Positions 11,448 through 36,856 of a stretch of DNA of 60,000 bases are shown piece by piece (the first letter of the stretch is position 1; each line of letters opens with the position of its first letter). The stretch lies in NCBI GenBank assembly GCA_030141605.1, contig JAQGDQ010000152.1, positions 250,001 through 310,000 of the forward strand, given 5' to 3'. The notes beneath the pieces are model-generated. The model searched no databases. It was not told the DNA's origin and was given only the letters and a program-made list of their open reading frames with translations. The position numbers and the translations under genes are program-made. The stretch comes from Tubiluchus corallicola. Lineage: Eukaryota > Priapulida > Priapulimorpha > Priapulimorphida > Tubiluchidae.

Positions 11448-13320
11448 ATGTTTGAAGCAAAAATGTTAGCACATATCGACTATTGTGATTTCAGTTTGTT
11501 GCTACTTCTTGCAATTAAAATATGTAAATGTGCTAGAATTCATGTTCCAGGGTTACCGGAGACGTCTTTGTCAAAACCGGGAGATTTAATCATCGGCTCA
11601 ATTTCCTCCGTCCACTCCCCGGATCCTCCCCAACTGTGCGGAGACTCCCTTATATTTGACTTCATGGTACCGTTAACTTATGCTCAAATCTACGCCATAG
11701 AAAAGATAAACAAAAACCCAGAGTTGCTACCGAACTTGACGCTAGGTTACACTATAGTAGATGGATGCTGGACACAGCACACCGCTATTGCTCAAGCAAT
11801 GAATTTTGCCAAAGTTTCTGGAAAGCGTGATGATCACCTGTTCAACGACAATGCACCTGGTTTTCTGGAAGATGGCGTTCCGCTCTGTGAGGAGTGTGAC
11901 GTTGTTGGTATAGTTGGTGATTATTTCAGTCAAATGTCGGTTCTTATAGCCCGGATTTTAGGAGTTCTTCGCATTCCACAAATCAGTCCCACGTCCAGCA
12001 CAGACGAGCTCAGTGATAAAAATATTTTTCCCTATTTTTTGAGAATGACACCTCCAGATAGCAAACAGGTAAGTGCCATAATGGCAACTGTGGCACGTTT
12101 CAATTGGACATACATTTCTGTGTTTTATGCAGAAGGCAGCTACGGGGATGTGTCTGCAAAGAGAATACGCCAAATTGCTGAAGATATGGGAATTTGCTTG
12201 GCCTTTTTTCGCAGAATACCAGATTCTCTTGGCGACGGTGAAACTTCCGAAATTGTTGATGAGCTTCTAGAGTATAAAAACGCAAGAGTTGTTATAGCAT
12301 TTATGTATCGACCACAGTTGCTTTCCATTATGGAGAACTTGGCCCAAAGACAAGTTCAAGAGAAGTTCATCTGGTTGTGCAGCGATGGTGCTGGAACTGC
12401 ATCATTTGAAGGAATTGAGGAAGTAGCCAATGGACTACTAGTATTTCGGTCTTGGTCGCCGACTTCGGTTGATGATTTCAATGAGTGGTGGTTTAGCAGG
12501 ACTCCAGCAGATTTTGGCGGTGATAACTTGTTTCAAGAATTTTGGCAAAATGTGCATCACTGCAGTATTAGAAATGGTTCTTGTGATTTTAGCCATGGTT
12601 CCCAGCTTGGACCTCACTTTACTGGACCACCTGACTACGTCTACAGCTGCATTATAAGTGTCTATGCATTCGCTTATGCATTGCATGACCTCATAAGTGA
12701 AAAATGTATTGGAGTTGACAGAAGTTACCTCCGCGCCTGTGTGGCAAAGAATGATCTTTTATCCTACTTGTATAACGTTAGTTTTGAAGGTCACCCGGGT
12801 CACGTGATCACTTTTGATGAGAATGGCGACATACGCCCAAAGTATAATGTCTTAGTTTTTAAAGAGGTAAACAATTCATATGGTAAATTTAAAGTAGGCA
12901 CCTGGGAAGCAGACATTTTAAGTTTGGATTTTAGTGGTATTCCTTGGGCTAGTCAAAGTGATATGATACCAGATTCAGTGTGCAGTTATCCTTGCCCTGC
13001 CCGTCATTACTACATCCAGATGGAGCAGCCATGTTGTTGGAAATGTCAGCCTTGTCGAAACAATGAATATTTGATCAACAACTACACCGACTGCGTTCCT
13101 TGTCCAATACTATTCTGGCCTGATGATCATTTGGAAACTTCTTGCAAACGGATACCGCCGGAATACCTTCACTGGAATGACAGGGCGTCAATCGGTTTGG
13201 CCAGCATTGCTCTTGTGGGAATGTCAGTGACCATTCTGATCACTGCTTTGTTTATTTACCACAGAAATAAGCAGCTGATAAAAGCCTGTAGTAAAGAATT
13301 GAGCTTCTTCATGCTTGCAG
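11448..13320 (+). CDS. mGluR-like exon 1: signal peptide, ligand domain, Cys-rich domain, TM1
   Basis: This single 1.87-kb exon carries the entire extracellular part and TM1 (about residues 581-605) and ends inside the SKELSFFMLAG motif of the first intracellular loop/TM2 at a CAG|GTAAGC donor. Vertebrate mGluR ectodomains are split over several exons, so the intronless ectodomain suggests intron loss or an old retrocopy-like origin. The nine cysteines of the linker are all present (CSYPC, CCWKCQPC, DCVPC, SCKR). Confidence 0.9.
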
Positions 13321-16300
13321 GTAAGCGGCTTGGATTCTTATTACTATAATGTCCAACATTGTAATCCATTTGTCTCTGCCTCATTTTTCTGCGTCGACTT
13401 TGTTGCATTAGGTGTCAAAATTGACTTTCACTTGAGTAATAATGCGGAAAAAATGGAAATACTTCTAACGTTAAAAAGGGCTAACTTGCCATATAATTCA
13501 GTATATTACAGTTCAGCAATAATCACAATAGTTTTACATTGAGAAACGTTTTAGTTCTGACACAATTGCAAATCCTCACTGTAATAAGTAGGTAAATAAG
13601 GGAAAAGTTTAGTTTATACACTCTAAAAGACGTCCATAAAACATGCTAGAGATGCTAACATGTTACGTTTATATACATTTTTTCTTCTGAACTGATTTTG
13701 GTCAGTTGGAAACGCATCAGGCAGTTGAAGTAGCGCCACTGCATGGCCATTCAATGGTTTTTTTACTCAACGGTATAGGTTTAGTTTTCAAACTAACCCA
13801 CAGTCGAAGCCTCTATCCCCAGAAAAACTTGAGAAACCAAGTGGTATATTTTGCTTTCAAGACGGCATGAAAAAGCTCTGCTGCCATTTCATTTCTGCAC
13901 AGAGATTTCTGGAACACTGCCAAGTGTCATCGTGACGTACAATTTCAAGAATGTATTTAAAAACAGTGCTGCGTGTGATACTTACGTTTTACTCAGTACT
14001 AAAACAATGGCTAAAAAATTTACTGAAGCAGCACCCCACTAATTTTAGCTACGAGGCGCCACTATCTAGTTCCTTGTTCAGTGTATTTTGCAAATCAATG
14101 GCAAGTTTATAATATTGGACTGAATTCGACCCAGGGGGTCGAACTCCAAGATGCCATGGCGGTCTTGATATTGCGCATCATGAAGATCCATTTTACTATC
14201 GTTGTGTAACTGATTACTTAAACTACAAATGTCAATTTTAATTACAAATGTTATGTTAATTAGTTAATTAATGTCTGTAAACTAGTACCTTATACCTGTT
14301 ACAGCGTGTCATCTAACTCTCATAAAACAAAATACACGAAAACTACACTGTATGGAGTTTATTCACAGCACTAATAACAATAGGGAACAAAATACACGTG
14401 CACAAAAAAATAACTAACTAACTCAGTAACAGCACTACACCCGAGGAGCACCTGTGTCAGAAAATCAAGGCTGTAGTGACCTCTACACGCCTTTATCCTG
14501 GCATTCCAGGTCAGCTGGCTTCTCACACCACGTGTAGGCCCAAACAAGACGTCTGGACCTACAAGAAAGCGGTGAGTCGCTGCTGACGTGGAAGCAGGGC
14601 GTGTAGAGGGCCCTACACCTGACCCGACACAGGTGCCTCCGTAACAATATTTATATAATATAAAAATAAACCATTTACACTGTGAGTCTTATGTAATGTC
14701 TCGGAGCGACCCCAGCCAATGCTGTTAGGATGGTAAGCTCATCGCTTTAAATAATTCAAAGCAAACATAGGCTATTTTACCACATGTAATTGCACTTCTT
14801 TCAGGTGTGTTTCTGAGTTACCTAAGCATAATTCTGCTTCTGATGAAACCGACGCAAAACAGTTGCACGCTTTTGCATCTGCTGTTTCCACTCCCGTTCA
14901 CTATAATTTATGGACCTCTGCTAGCCAGAACAAACAGAATCTATCGCATCTTCAATTCTGCAAGGAAATCTAATCAACGGCCGAAGTGGATCAGTCCCAA
15001 AGCCCAAGTCAGCTTATCGGCGATTTTAATCTTGTTACAGGTAGGTTTACAAAAAACAGAATTTAGGAAAAAAGTGGAAAGAAAGATGAATAAGCATCAA
15101 CTGTTGCATTTGTTCTTCAGAGAAAGAAAATTTGTTAGGAAATTTGTATCACAAGGGCAAACTTACTTATATTTGCAAGAGCAAAGGTAACTCCTTTAAT
15201 TTAATTTACTACCTGCGTAATACGATTGACAATGCTTTAAGAAATTTAATGGGAAAATAACGTTTGTCTTGTCTAGTTCGGGTAGTGTTTTGATATATTT
15301 TGTTTGGTTTTATTCCCCTTCTCCTCTCTCCTACTCTCCTCTTCTCTCCTCTCTTCTACTCTGTTTTCCTCTCCTATCCTCTCCTCTTTTCTCTCCTCTC
15401 TTCTACTCTTCTCTCTTACTCTGCTTTCCTCTCCTCTCCTCTGCTCTCCTCTTCTACTCTGCTTTCCTCTCCTCTTCTGTTCTCTCCTCTTCTACTCTGT
15501 TTTCCTCTCCTCTTCTACTCTGCTTTCCTCAATTGACAAAAGATCAATTAAAATACGGCGGCGCTGCTTTGTTACTTTGAAAACACACAACTCGGCAAAT
15601 TCTATGTAAAACTGTTTTAAATTTCAAGTTTATCGCTGAGCTAATACGTGATTTCACGAGCCTGTCATCAACTTTCCAATTTACGTCAAACATATTGGTC
15701 TATTGCTCCGCCTCCGCTGTAACGTAAGCACGCTCAGCAGCCTTCGGGGCAACAGCTCACGCAAGACAGCAACTGTCTAGACTAGACTAGACTAGACTAG
15801 ACTAGACCAGACCAGACCAAACCAAACTAAACTAAACTAAACTAAACTAAACTAAACTAAACTAAACTAAACTAAACTAAACTAAACTAAACTAAACTAA
15901 ACTAAACTAAACTAAACTAAACTAAACTAAACTAAAACTAAACTAAACTAAACTAAACTAAACTAAACTAAACTAAACTAAACTAAACTAAACTAAACTA
16001 AACTAAACTAAACTAAACTAAACTAAACTAAACTAAACTAAACTAAACTAAACTAAACTAAACTAAACTAAACTAAACTAAACTAAACTAAACCAAACCA
16101 AACCAAACCAAACCAAACCAAACCAAACCAAACCAAACCAAACCAAACCAAACCAAACCAAACCAAACCAAACGAAACGAAACGAAACGAAACGAAACGA
16201 AACGAAACGAAACGAAACGAAACGAAACGAAACAACATGACAGTCACAACTAATGTCTAATCAGCAGATAAACTGATTGCACTTTTTCATAGACACAAAC

Positions 16301-19026
16301 TTGCAGAGCAGCAGCTATTTTTACACGAAATTAATACTTCAGGTAGCAAAAAACGACTTTTTAATTTAAACAATGTAGAGACGAAGTTTCAAAGCACTAC
16401 AAAATACAGAGACATAAGTATAATAAAGAAACTAAGCCTGTCAGCTTGCTTTAGCATAAATGAGCAACAAAAATATTGTCTCTCTTGCCTTTAAACATAC
16501 GAACATCAAGCCTGCGATGTATTTTTCTGTATTAACTGATTCATGTGCTCGTCTGCAAGATTTATTCAGTTTTTGTATTTTTCCGTTTCCCAGGCTACGG
16601 AAATGGAATAACTTTGACTATTTCATTCCATAGACGACTCTTATATGAATGCCCGTGTCATATAAGTCCAAATGGCATTTTTAACCTTCATTATAACCAG
16701 AAAAATAGCGCAAAATTAGCTAATATTACATTGATGTACAATATAATTTTGATCACTTTTGAATTAATTTTCACTGTGAAGATCTCATTAAGGTTTGTAA
16801 AAACTGGCCAGAAAAGAATACATTTTGTTTTGTCCTTATTTAAAGATCATCAAATAGTTGTTTCTATCTAACTTGCAAAGCCATGAACTAAACTAAACTG
16901 CGTATTTTCTTGATTGCAAAATGGTTTAATCAACAACTCATACACGTAAACGTCGTGCATTTCTTCCTATGAACGAAATTAGACTATATATTTCAGCTAA
17001 TTTACTTGCAATTTAAAATTTAAGCTTGCTAGTAGTGCTAAAAGCTTGTAGTAAGCGGTGGCTCGTGTATAGGTACTGTGGTACTGCAGCAACTCCTGTT
17101 TTCACTCTTTTTTATCGATAATATTCAATATAATGTCTTTTTGCTTTAGTTCGTTCTTTATACTTGTATGGAACCAGAGCACGTGAGGGTAGTACTGTTC
17201 GCTTCACAGTCCAAGCAACGTGGTGTTTGGCTGTTGTGCGCATGCGGAATGCGCACATGTCTGAGACAACACGCTGTACGCTAGCGTCTGCTGCTAGGTA
17301 GAACAATACTGTCTTGAACACAGTAACAATTACCACGTGTTTACCGTGTACCGTCACATTCTTGAATGTGACAAAGTGTAACTCAGCGTATGTGCGTAAA
17401 ACATAATGGACGCCTTGCATCCACTGGAAATAAGTTCTGTGATTGTAAGTGAACTACAACAGCTTAAATCTTCACAGTTGTGTCTCCATGACAAAGTTGC
17501 AGTTAAGAAAAGAGGCCGTTCAACACCAGATTGAAATTACGTAATTATGTTTGTTACATTTTACACCGTATTATAACAATGGCTAAAAAATTTCTGAAGC
17601 AGCACCCCCACTAATTTTAGCCACGAGCCACCATTGCTTGTAGTTCCGCTGTCATATGCCAGATGGCGCGCACCATTTAGTCTCAACATTTAAACACCTC
17701 TAAGTGCCACCAGAAAGATTTTGCGGCTGCCATGTAAGAAATTAATTGCAGTTAGCATCATGACAAACGATATGTGGTGCTCAGTAATGCTAAATGGCAT
17801 ACTAGCACACGCACACACGCTGTGCATTGTATAATTAATTGCAAACACCAGAGCGCAATAATATCAATAAATACTGTACTACGAAGCCTTACGTAACCCG
17901 ATGCGTGAAATTGTCGCTTTGCTGCAAAATGCGAAGTGAAGAGTTCAATGTCAGTTATCAAATGCCAAGACTTATAAAAATATGGTGTGTAATTTACAAA
18001 AAACAGTAAAGAAAAAAGTTGGCAAAGATAGACGCGTTAAAATAAAGGTATAGGGAGGGAATCAGAAAACTAAAAAGATAGGAAGATAGTCAGATAGACA
18101 GTTACATACTATTTACAAGAACACAGAAAGACCTGAGACAAGAAGCAAGAACGACAACGGCGACGATGGTGACGAGGACGACTACAACAACAACAACAAA
18201 AACAATAACAACAACAACAATAATAATAGTAGCAGCAGCAACGGTACGCTGCTTTGTGACTGCTTTAAGATGTAAGCATTGAATTTTATGCTTCAACGAC
18301 AGCAACAGCAACAACAACAACCAGCAACAGTAACTGCAAACTGCAAAAGAAACAGCATACTGCAGCAGCAGTAACAATAATGGCAACAACTAGCTGTAAA
18401 AGCAGCAGCGCCTACAAACATCTAAATTATATGCAACTATGGTTAATGTTCTTTTGAAGATGTCGTATGTAATTCAGGAACTAATCTGTTTCTTTGTTCT
18501 CCAGCTAATCTCGACATCGGTCACATTGAAACTGACTCCGCCTCAAGCCGTAGAAGAACAGAGCGTCGTCACAGAACGTTTCGTGGAACTCTACTGCTGG
18601 ATTGCTCCCGAGGAATTCCTCTCCTCCCTATCCTACAACATCATCCTCATCCTTGCTTGTACCTACTACGCCATCAAGACTAGGAAGCTTCCAGATAACT
18701 TCAATGAGTCAAGATTTATTGGTATCTGCGTCTACACCACCATTATCATGTGGATGGCTTTCATACCTACCTACTACGTGACTAACAAAGGTACCCACAA
18801 GGTAATAGTGCTATCGCTGGCGACTGTCGTCAATGCCGCAGTGACGTCGCTTTGTCTCTTTGCAGTCAAGATTTACGCCATATACTACGCATCTGAAGAA
18901 GCACTTTTCGTGATGACGCTTGCTTCAAAAAACATCAAGCCGAACAGCGTAGGTCCCTTACATGTAGGCCCTTCTGCTACCACGACCTCCAGTGGCAGGT
19001 TTGTGAAACAGGCGTTTCACATGTAA
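11448..19026 (+). CDS. Metabotropic glutamate receptor-like class C GPCR (three exons, 876 aa)
   Basis: Exons are 11448-13320, 14805-15040 and 18505-19026. They join in phase (1873 + 236 + 522 nt) to 876 residues and a TAA stop, a normal mGluR length with a short cytoplasmic tail. Order: signal peptide (about residues 1-35), Venus-flytrap ligand domain (about 40-505), nine-Cys NCD3G linker (512-566), then seven helices. Class C marks include LLPNLTLG, IPQIS, FNWTYISV, EGSYG, the Cys pair expected to link TM3 to ECL2, and NESRF...YTTIIMW in TM6. It should sit in the plasma membrane and signal through G proteins. Against mGluR1, the residues that hold the amino-acid backbone are kept (S161, S184 for Thr188, D203, Y231, D313), but the position of Arg78 is Leu76 and the Lys409 region is shortened, so the ligand may not be glutamate. 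No Homer-binding PPxxF motif is visible. The start is the first ATG; a second ATG five codons later would also work. Confidence 0.9.
13985..14063 (-). mobile_element. Terminal fragment of a hAT-like element (second copy)
   Basis: It shares AACAATGGCTAAAAAATTT, GAAGCAGCACCCC and ACTAATTTTAGC with the right end of the element at 17,053-17,635. Reverse-complemented, it ends in AGTGGCGCCTCGTAGC, close to the GGTGGCTCGTG terminus there. The other end was not found. Confidence 0.55.
14442..14641. repeat. Long imperfect inverted repeat (foldback), GC-richer than its surroundings
   Basis: The left arm GAGGAGCACCTGTGTCAG pairs with the right arm CCGACACAGGTGCCTCC. A second inner pair, CTCTACACGCC on the left and GGCGTGTAGAGG on the right, is in register, so the whole 200 bp can fold. 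No target-site duplication was established. Confidence 0.6.
14805..15040 (+). CDS. mGluR-like exon 2: TM2 to TM5 start
   Basis: It encodes residues about 625-703. Family motifs are MKPTQNSC (TM3 Cys), GPLLARTNRIYRIF (the TNRI motif of intracellular loop 2), PKWISPKAQ and the start of TM5. It ends on a complete codon at CAG|GTAGGT. Confidence 0.9.
15311..15535. repeat. CTCCT/CTTCT polypyrimidine satellite
   Basis: This is 225 bp of almost pure C/T on the plus strand with imperfect pentameric and longer periods (CTCTCCTCTTCTACTCTG-like units). All three plus frames stay open through it, which is an artefact of the repeat. Confidence 0.9.
15776..16232. repeat. Compound pentanucleotide satellite (CTAGA/CCAGA/CCAAA/CTAAA/CCAAA/CGAAA)
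   Basis: About ninety tandem 5-bp units lie in homogeneous blocks: CTAGA (15776 to about 15806), a few CCAGA and CCAAA, then CTAAA for about 270 bp with one slipped unit near 15932, CCAAA (about 16092-16171) and CGAAA (about 16172-16232). Each block differs from the next at one or two positions of the pentamer. Confidence 0.95.
17053..17635. mobile_element. hAT-like MITE in mGluR-like intron 2
   Basis: The ends are inverted: GGTGGCTCGTG on the left (17058-17068) and CACGAGCCACC on the right. The element is flanked by GCTTGTAGT at 17044-17052 and again at 17636-17644, an 8-9 bp target-site duplication as hAT elements make. There is no transposase; the internal frame at 17112-17420 has no hAT motif. 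Confidence 0.8.
18100..18410. repeat. AAC/AGC-rich low-complexity block with an embedded dispersed 63-mer
   Basis: Mixed CAA, CAG and CGA triplets make up most of this block just upstream of exon 3. Bases 18272-18334 are identical, in inverted orientation, to 22642-22704. Confidence 0.8.
18505..19026 (+). CDS. mGluR-like exon 3: TM5 to C terminus
   Basis: It encodes residues 704-876: the rest of TM5, an ECL2 Cys in FVELYCWIAPEE, TM6 with NESRFIGICVYTTIIMW, TM7 with VKIYAIYY in place of the usual PKxY, and a tail of about 30 residues ending FVKQAFHM. The tail is much shorter than in mGluR1/5 and is Ser/Thr-rich. No canonical AATAAA was seen just after the stop. Confidence 0.9.
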   Translation, partial: LISTSVTLKLTPPQAVEEQSVVTERFVELYCWIAPEEFLSSLSYNIILILACTYYAIKTRKLPDNFNESRFIGICVYTTIIMWMAFIPTYYVTNKGTHKVIVLSLATVVNAAVTSLCLFAVKIYAIYYASEEALFVMTLASKNIKPNSVGPLHVGPSATTTSSGRFVKQAFHM

Positions 19027-19496
19027 AAGTGAAAAAAGTTCAGTAATTCAACCACTTTTTATGAAAGTTACCGTAAAGTGTTATTATAAAGATAATACTT
19101 TGGATTCCAACTTTAAGTACGGTGAACCAAACAAATTTCTTTGTCTCCTCATGAGCAAAAGATAACTTAAAAAACATGTAATTTTACTATTAGTGTCAAA
19201 TGGTGGTTTTCCCATGATTTTACCAAGAATGATCGGGATAGAAGCTTCAAATTCATTTGAACCATGTGCAAACAGAATCTCGTAAAATTACAGTCGCATG
19301 GAATTGTAGATTCAAACGTAGCTGCTGTTTTTCTTACGTTATTATCTATTCACTCTGTCAGAAATGTAATCAATGCTTCATTTACACGTGCAAATGGAAG
19401 AAATTCGAGAGTGGAAAATAATTCTAACCCAAATTGCCGTTAAAGTCAGTTCTATATATACATATACACACATATCTATCTATATATATATATATA

Positions 19497-19935
19497 TTAA
19501 TTCTTTATTTGTCATTAAAATGGTTCACTCATTATAATAAAATTGAGTAAGCCTCAGCGTAATGTTAAAATAACAACACTGTTCAAGACAAATGCGTCCA
19601 GTGCAGACTAAAAAAAAAACTAAAGTGCAAAACTAAGGCCTAATCATAAACAATAAATGGACATATTTACAAACTACATATTAAAATATTTTTACAAAAC
19701 AATATTACAAAAGTACATTAAATTTTACATGACATATTTTACACAATATACATTTGACATGACACAATTAACATAACACATATTACATTACATAATTTTT
19801 TTAAAAAATTTCATCTTTAATCGTTTTATGGAGTCAGGGGCGGGGGTAGATGAAAGTTGAATCTGTGTAATTAGTATCAGATGCACAATGTGGAAGTTGA
19901 AACCTGTTATATTGATATTCTTTTAATTTCTTTTT
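19497..19935 (-). mobile_element. Second copy of the CR1/L2-like LINE 3' end
   Basis: Read on the minus strand it ends the ORF in TFIYPRP-stop, as the copy at 5841-6720 ends in EFIYPRPY-stop. The 3' UTRs share GCACTGGACGCATTTG-like and AATGACAAATAAAG-like words in the same order, followed by AT runs on both. Only the last 30 or so codons remain. Confidence 0.75.
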
Positions 19936-20339
19936 AGTCTTTAATATAGACTATAAATATATATATATATTTATATATATATATATATAGGATTGTCAAT
20001 GTTCAACATTGCTCAAAAATAAATCTGCTCGAGTCAATTTAATGACGCAAGCGCGTTTTTTGTGGTTTTTATGATTGACAAAATAATCACTGTTAAATTT
20101 TACTGTCTTTTCCATAAAAGCGCATTGTCAGCTAACTAGCTCATTTGTTTTGAAAAGTAGTTCCTTTTGTTTTCATCAGACGTATTAATGCGCGGACTGA
20201 CACAAGCCTCATTTTCGTCATTATAAGCGAATTAAAACAATGATGGTTTTGAAAGATTATACAAGGATTTTATTCAAATGTTCGTTAACCGGCTCATTCT
20301 ATTCATCTTTTTCATCCAGTCATTCCATCTTTTGATTTT

Positions 20340-20830
20340 TTGTTCACTTGTTTGTTCGTTTATTGATTAATTTAATTTGCTGCCAGTCTGTCTGTCCATT
20401 GGTTTGTCCGCTCAGCCAATCAGTCGGTTAGTGGGAAAACCGGTTAGTCACTTACCCTAGTTGTTAATTAGGTAGTCATTTAATAAGTCACTTAGTCAGA
20501 CAGACAGACAGACGGTCGGACAGTAAGTCAGTCAGCTAATCCATCAGTCATTCATCCAGGCATTCATTAGATGCAATAAATAATCCTTTAATTCATTCAT
20601 TTATTCATCGGGTTATTCTTTCGTTTAACTATTAATCAATTTTGTATTCATTCATTCTCATTCGTATGTTTGCAAGCAGTTGGAATGCATTATTTACCAT
20701 CGCGTGATTAGTTATTTCACAGTAATTAACTGGCTCTTTCGTTCTGTTCGTTAAATGTTTTTTTTATTTCTTTGTTCGTTTGTCAGTCAGCAAATAGCTA
20801 TCAGCTATCTATTCGCGCATCGTTGTTCAA
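20340..20830. other. Low-complexity TCAG/TCAT-rich intergenic spacer
   Basis: The region downstream of both convergent genes contains many GTCA, TTCATTCA and CAGACAGA words but no coding frame. It separates the 3' ends of the receptor gene and the CPED1-like gene. Confidence 0.6.
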
Positions 20831-20899
20831 ATTATTTTATTACCAGAAACATTAACAGCATCACGCAAAGCATTAAAAACAATAACACGACAAACGAAA

Positions 20900-20905
20900 T
20901 TTATT
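20900..20905 (-). promoter_or_regulatory. Polyadenylation signal of the CPED1-like gene
   Basis: AATAAA on the minus strand begins about 10 bases past the TAA stop, followed by a TTTCGTTTGT-like T/G-rich stretch. Confidence 0.6.
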
Positions 20906-20914
20906 GACACAATT

Positions 20915-35276
<14,362 letters not shown>

Positions 35277-35764
35277 AGTGTAAGTTAGTGGTGGAAAGTC
35301 GAGTGTGTGAAGGGCAATTCTGCTGCCTGATTTGGTCACATATCATTTCTCTTTCAAAACACCTTAATCATAAATTCCTCTGCGATTTTTGACGGTTCTT
35401 TGACCTGTTCCTATATCAGAATTAGAAGTTCCTCGTTACCGTAGGCCAACTTTTACATTTGTACCATCCAATTTTGTTTAATTCGTGCCGAAGTTTCATT
35501 TTGGAGAGAATCTTCAGATGGATGAACGAATTAATAGATCGAACGATGAACAAATAAGTGTCTACCGTGATCTATGACCCGTGAGATCTAAAATATCATA
35601 CAGTGTCAAAGACAATCTTTTTTTCAAAATTCTGTTAGGCATCAAATGTTTGTTTTGCAAATTTGGTGCAGAGAAACGTTATGGAAGGTGACCTGATTTA
35701 GACCTCGGTCTGACTTCATAAAATTTGCAGCCTATGTCGATGTAGTTATGTAAACAAAAGAATA

Positions 35765-36030
35765 TACCTCTAGAACAACGAGTATGTAAAATTGCTGTTT
35801 GAAGAAAGTACGAGGATGAATTGCATGTAATCACTGAATGTCCACTGAACGCTCATATAAAAAAAACAGAAGAATGTTTTTGTATTCTTTCTGATTTCTG
35901 TCCTAACTTTTATTATGTCTCGTAATGAGCAGTTCGTGTTCTTAAAGGCGTCACAAGATGTAGAAATTATTAAAATTAATGTCAGATTGGTCCACAAAAT
36001 ATATGAAGACAAGCCCGACTGAGATAACTC
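35765..36030 (+). mobile_element. LINE ORF2 C-terminal remnant
   Basis: Plus-strand reading gives EDELHVITECPLNAH, then in a shifted frame FLKASQDVEIIKINVRLVHK. The same layout (EDENFVLKCP then FLFLMESNDLEVIKVFID) is seen in the element at 40340-40687, so the two are related families. Confidence 0.55.
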
Positions 36031-36796
36031 AGTGCAGGCCTGACTGACTGACTAACTGTAATACATGTAATATTAAGTTTATGGTCTGTATATATGTTGT
36101 TCTGTTGTATGCGTTTTGTGCTTGAATTACTCATATGTGGTTTCTTTCTTCCGATGTAGAATGTTTTTAAGTCAAGTTTTTTCTTTGTCTCTTGTAATTT
36201 GCTTTGCTATGTGGTTCAACAAATACATAAAAAATATCGATACATTACCTGTATTACACAAACGGCTAGTCTTGTTCTGCTTAAATATTTTTCGGTAAAT
36301 TTCGTCAAATGATTTCTTGTGAAACATACTTTCATTTGATCTGAAAACGAATCCCAAATGACTCAAAATAGCATGATGCAAAAAAACTGCTTATATGTAT
36401 AAGTCTACGCTGTATGTTATTATTATTTTGCAAAGTGATGATACTGCTTATTAGTCTAAGCGGAAGCTTTTGGGTAGTTAACTACAAATTAGTTAAGGAC
36501 ATAGCTTCTTTTTGCCGGAAATATCTTCAAAGAAACTGCCTAATGAGGAAACATGGTGTAATTAGGCCTTTGAAATCCTGACGTGATAAACATCTCTGCT
36601 TTAAATACTAAACGCGCAGCGCTTTAGCGATGAGATAGTTACTTAAGTCGCCCATTTTCCTAGTGTTAAAATTTTGCTGAACTAAAAATTCTTAGCAGCA
36701 AATTTTTCCGGTGCCAAAATTTCCTCGTACCAAAATTACTAGTACCAATTTTTTCCGTGTTTTTTCATTTATTTACATGCTGTAAGCACCCACAGT

Positions 36797-36856
36797 GCGG
36801 AAGTTTGTGACGTCATCGAGTTTGGCGGAAGTTTGTGACGTCATCAAGTTTGGCGG
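36797..36856. promoter_or_regulatory. Tandem 28-bp duplication with two CRE octamers and E2F-like sites
   Basis: Two copies of GAAGTTTGTGACGTCATC followed by GTTTGGCGG lie at 28-bp spacing. Each carries the palindrome TGACGTCA (36808-36815 and 36836-36843), the CREB/ATF consensus, and a TTTGGCGG word close to the E2F core. Whether it drives a promoter is unknown. Confidence 0.4.

Larger units (their letters stand above)
13321..14804 (+). other. mGluR-like intron 1
   Basis: A GTAAGC donor and a TTCTTTCAG acceptor bound 1.48 kb of non-coding DNA. It contains a partial hAT-like end (13,985-14,063) and a long foldback (14,442-14,641). Confidence 0.85.
15041..18504 (+). other. mGluR-like intron 2
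   Basis: This 3.46-kb intron ends at TTCTCCAG. It is occupied by a pyrimidine tract, the pentanucleotide satellite, a hAT MITE and an AAC/AGC-rich low-complexity block. No coding exon was found in it. Confidence 0.85.

Noticed and set aside
11742-12686. Several minus-strand frames and one plus frame
   Set aside because: Shadows of receptor exon 1.
15269-15609. Three overlapping Ser/Leu/Pro-rich frames
   Set aside because: All three frames are open because the strand is almost pure pyrimidine; not coding.
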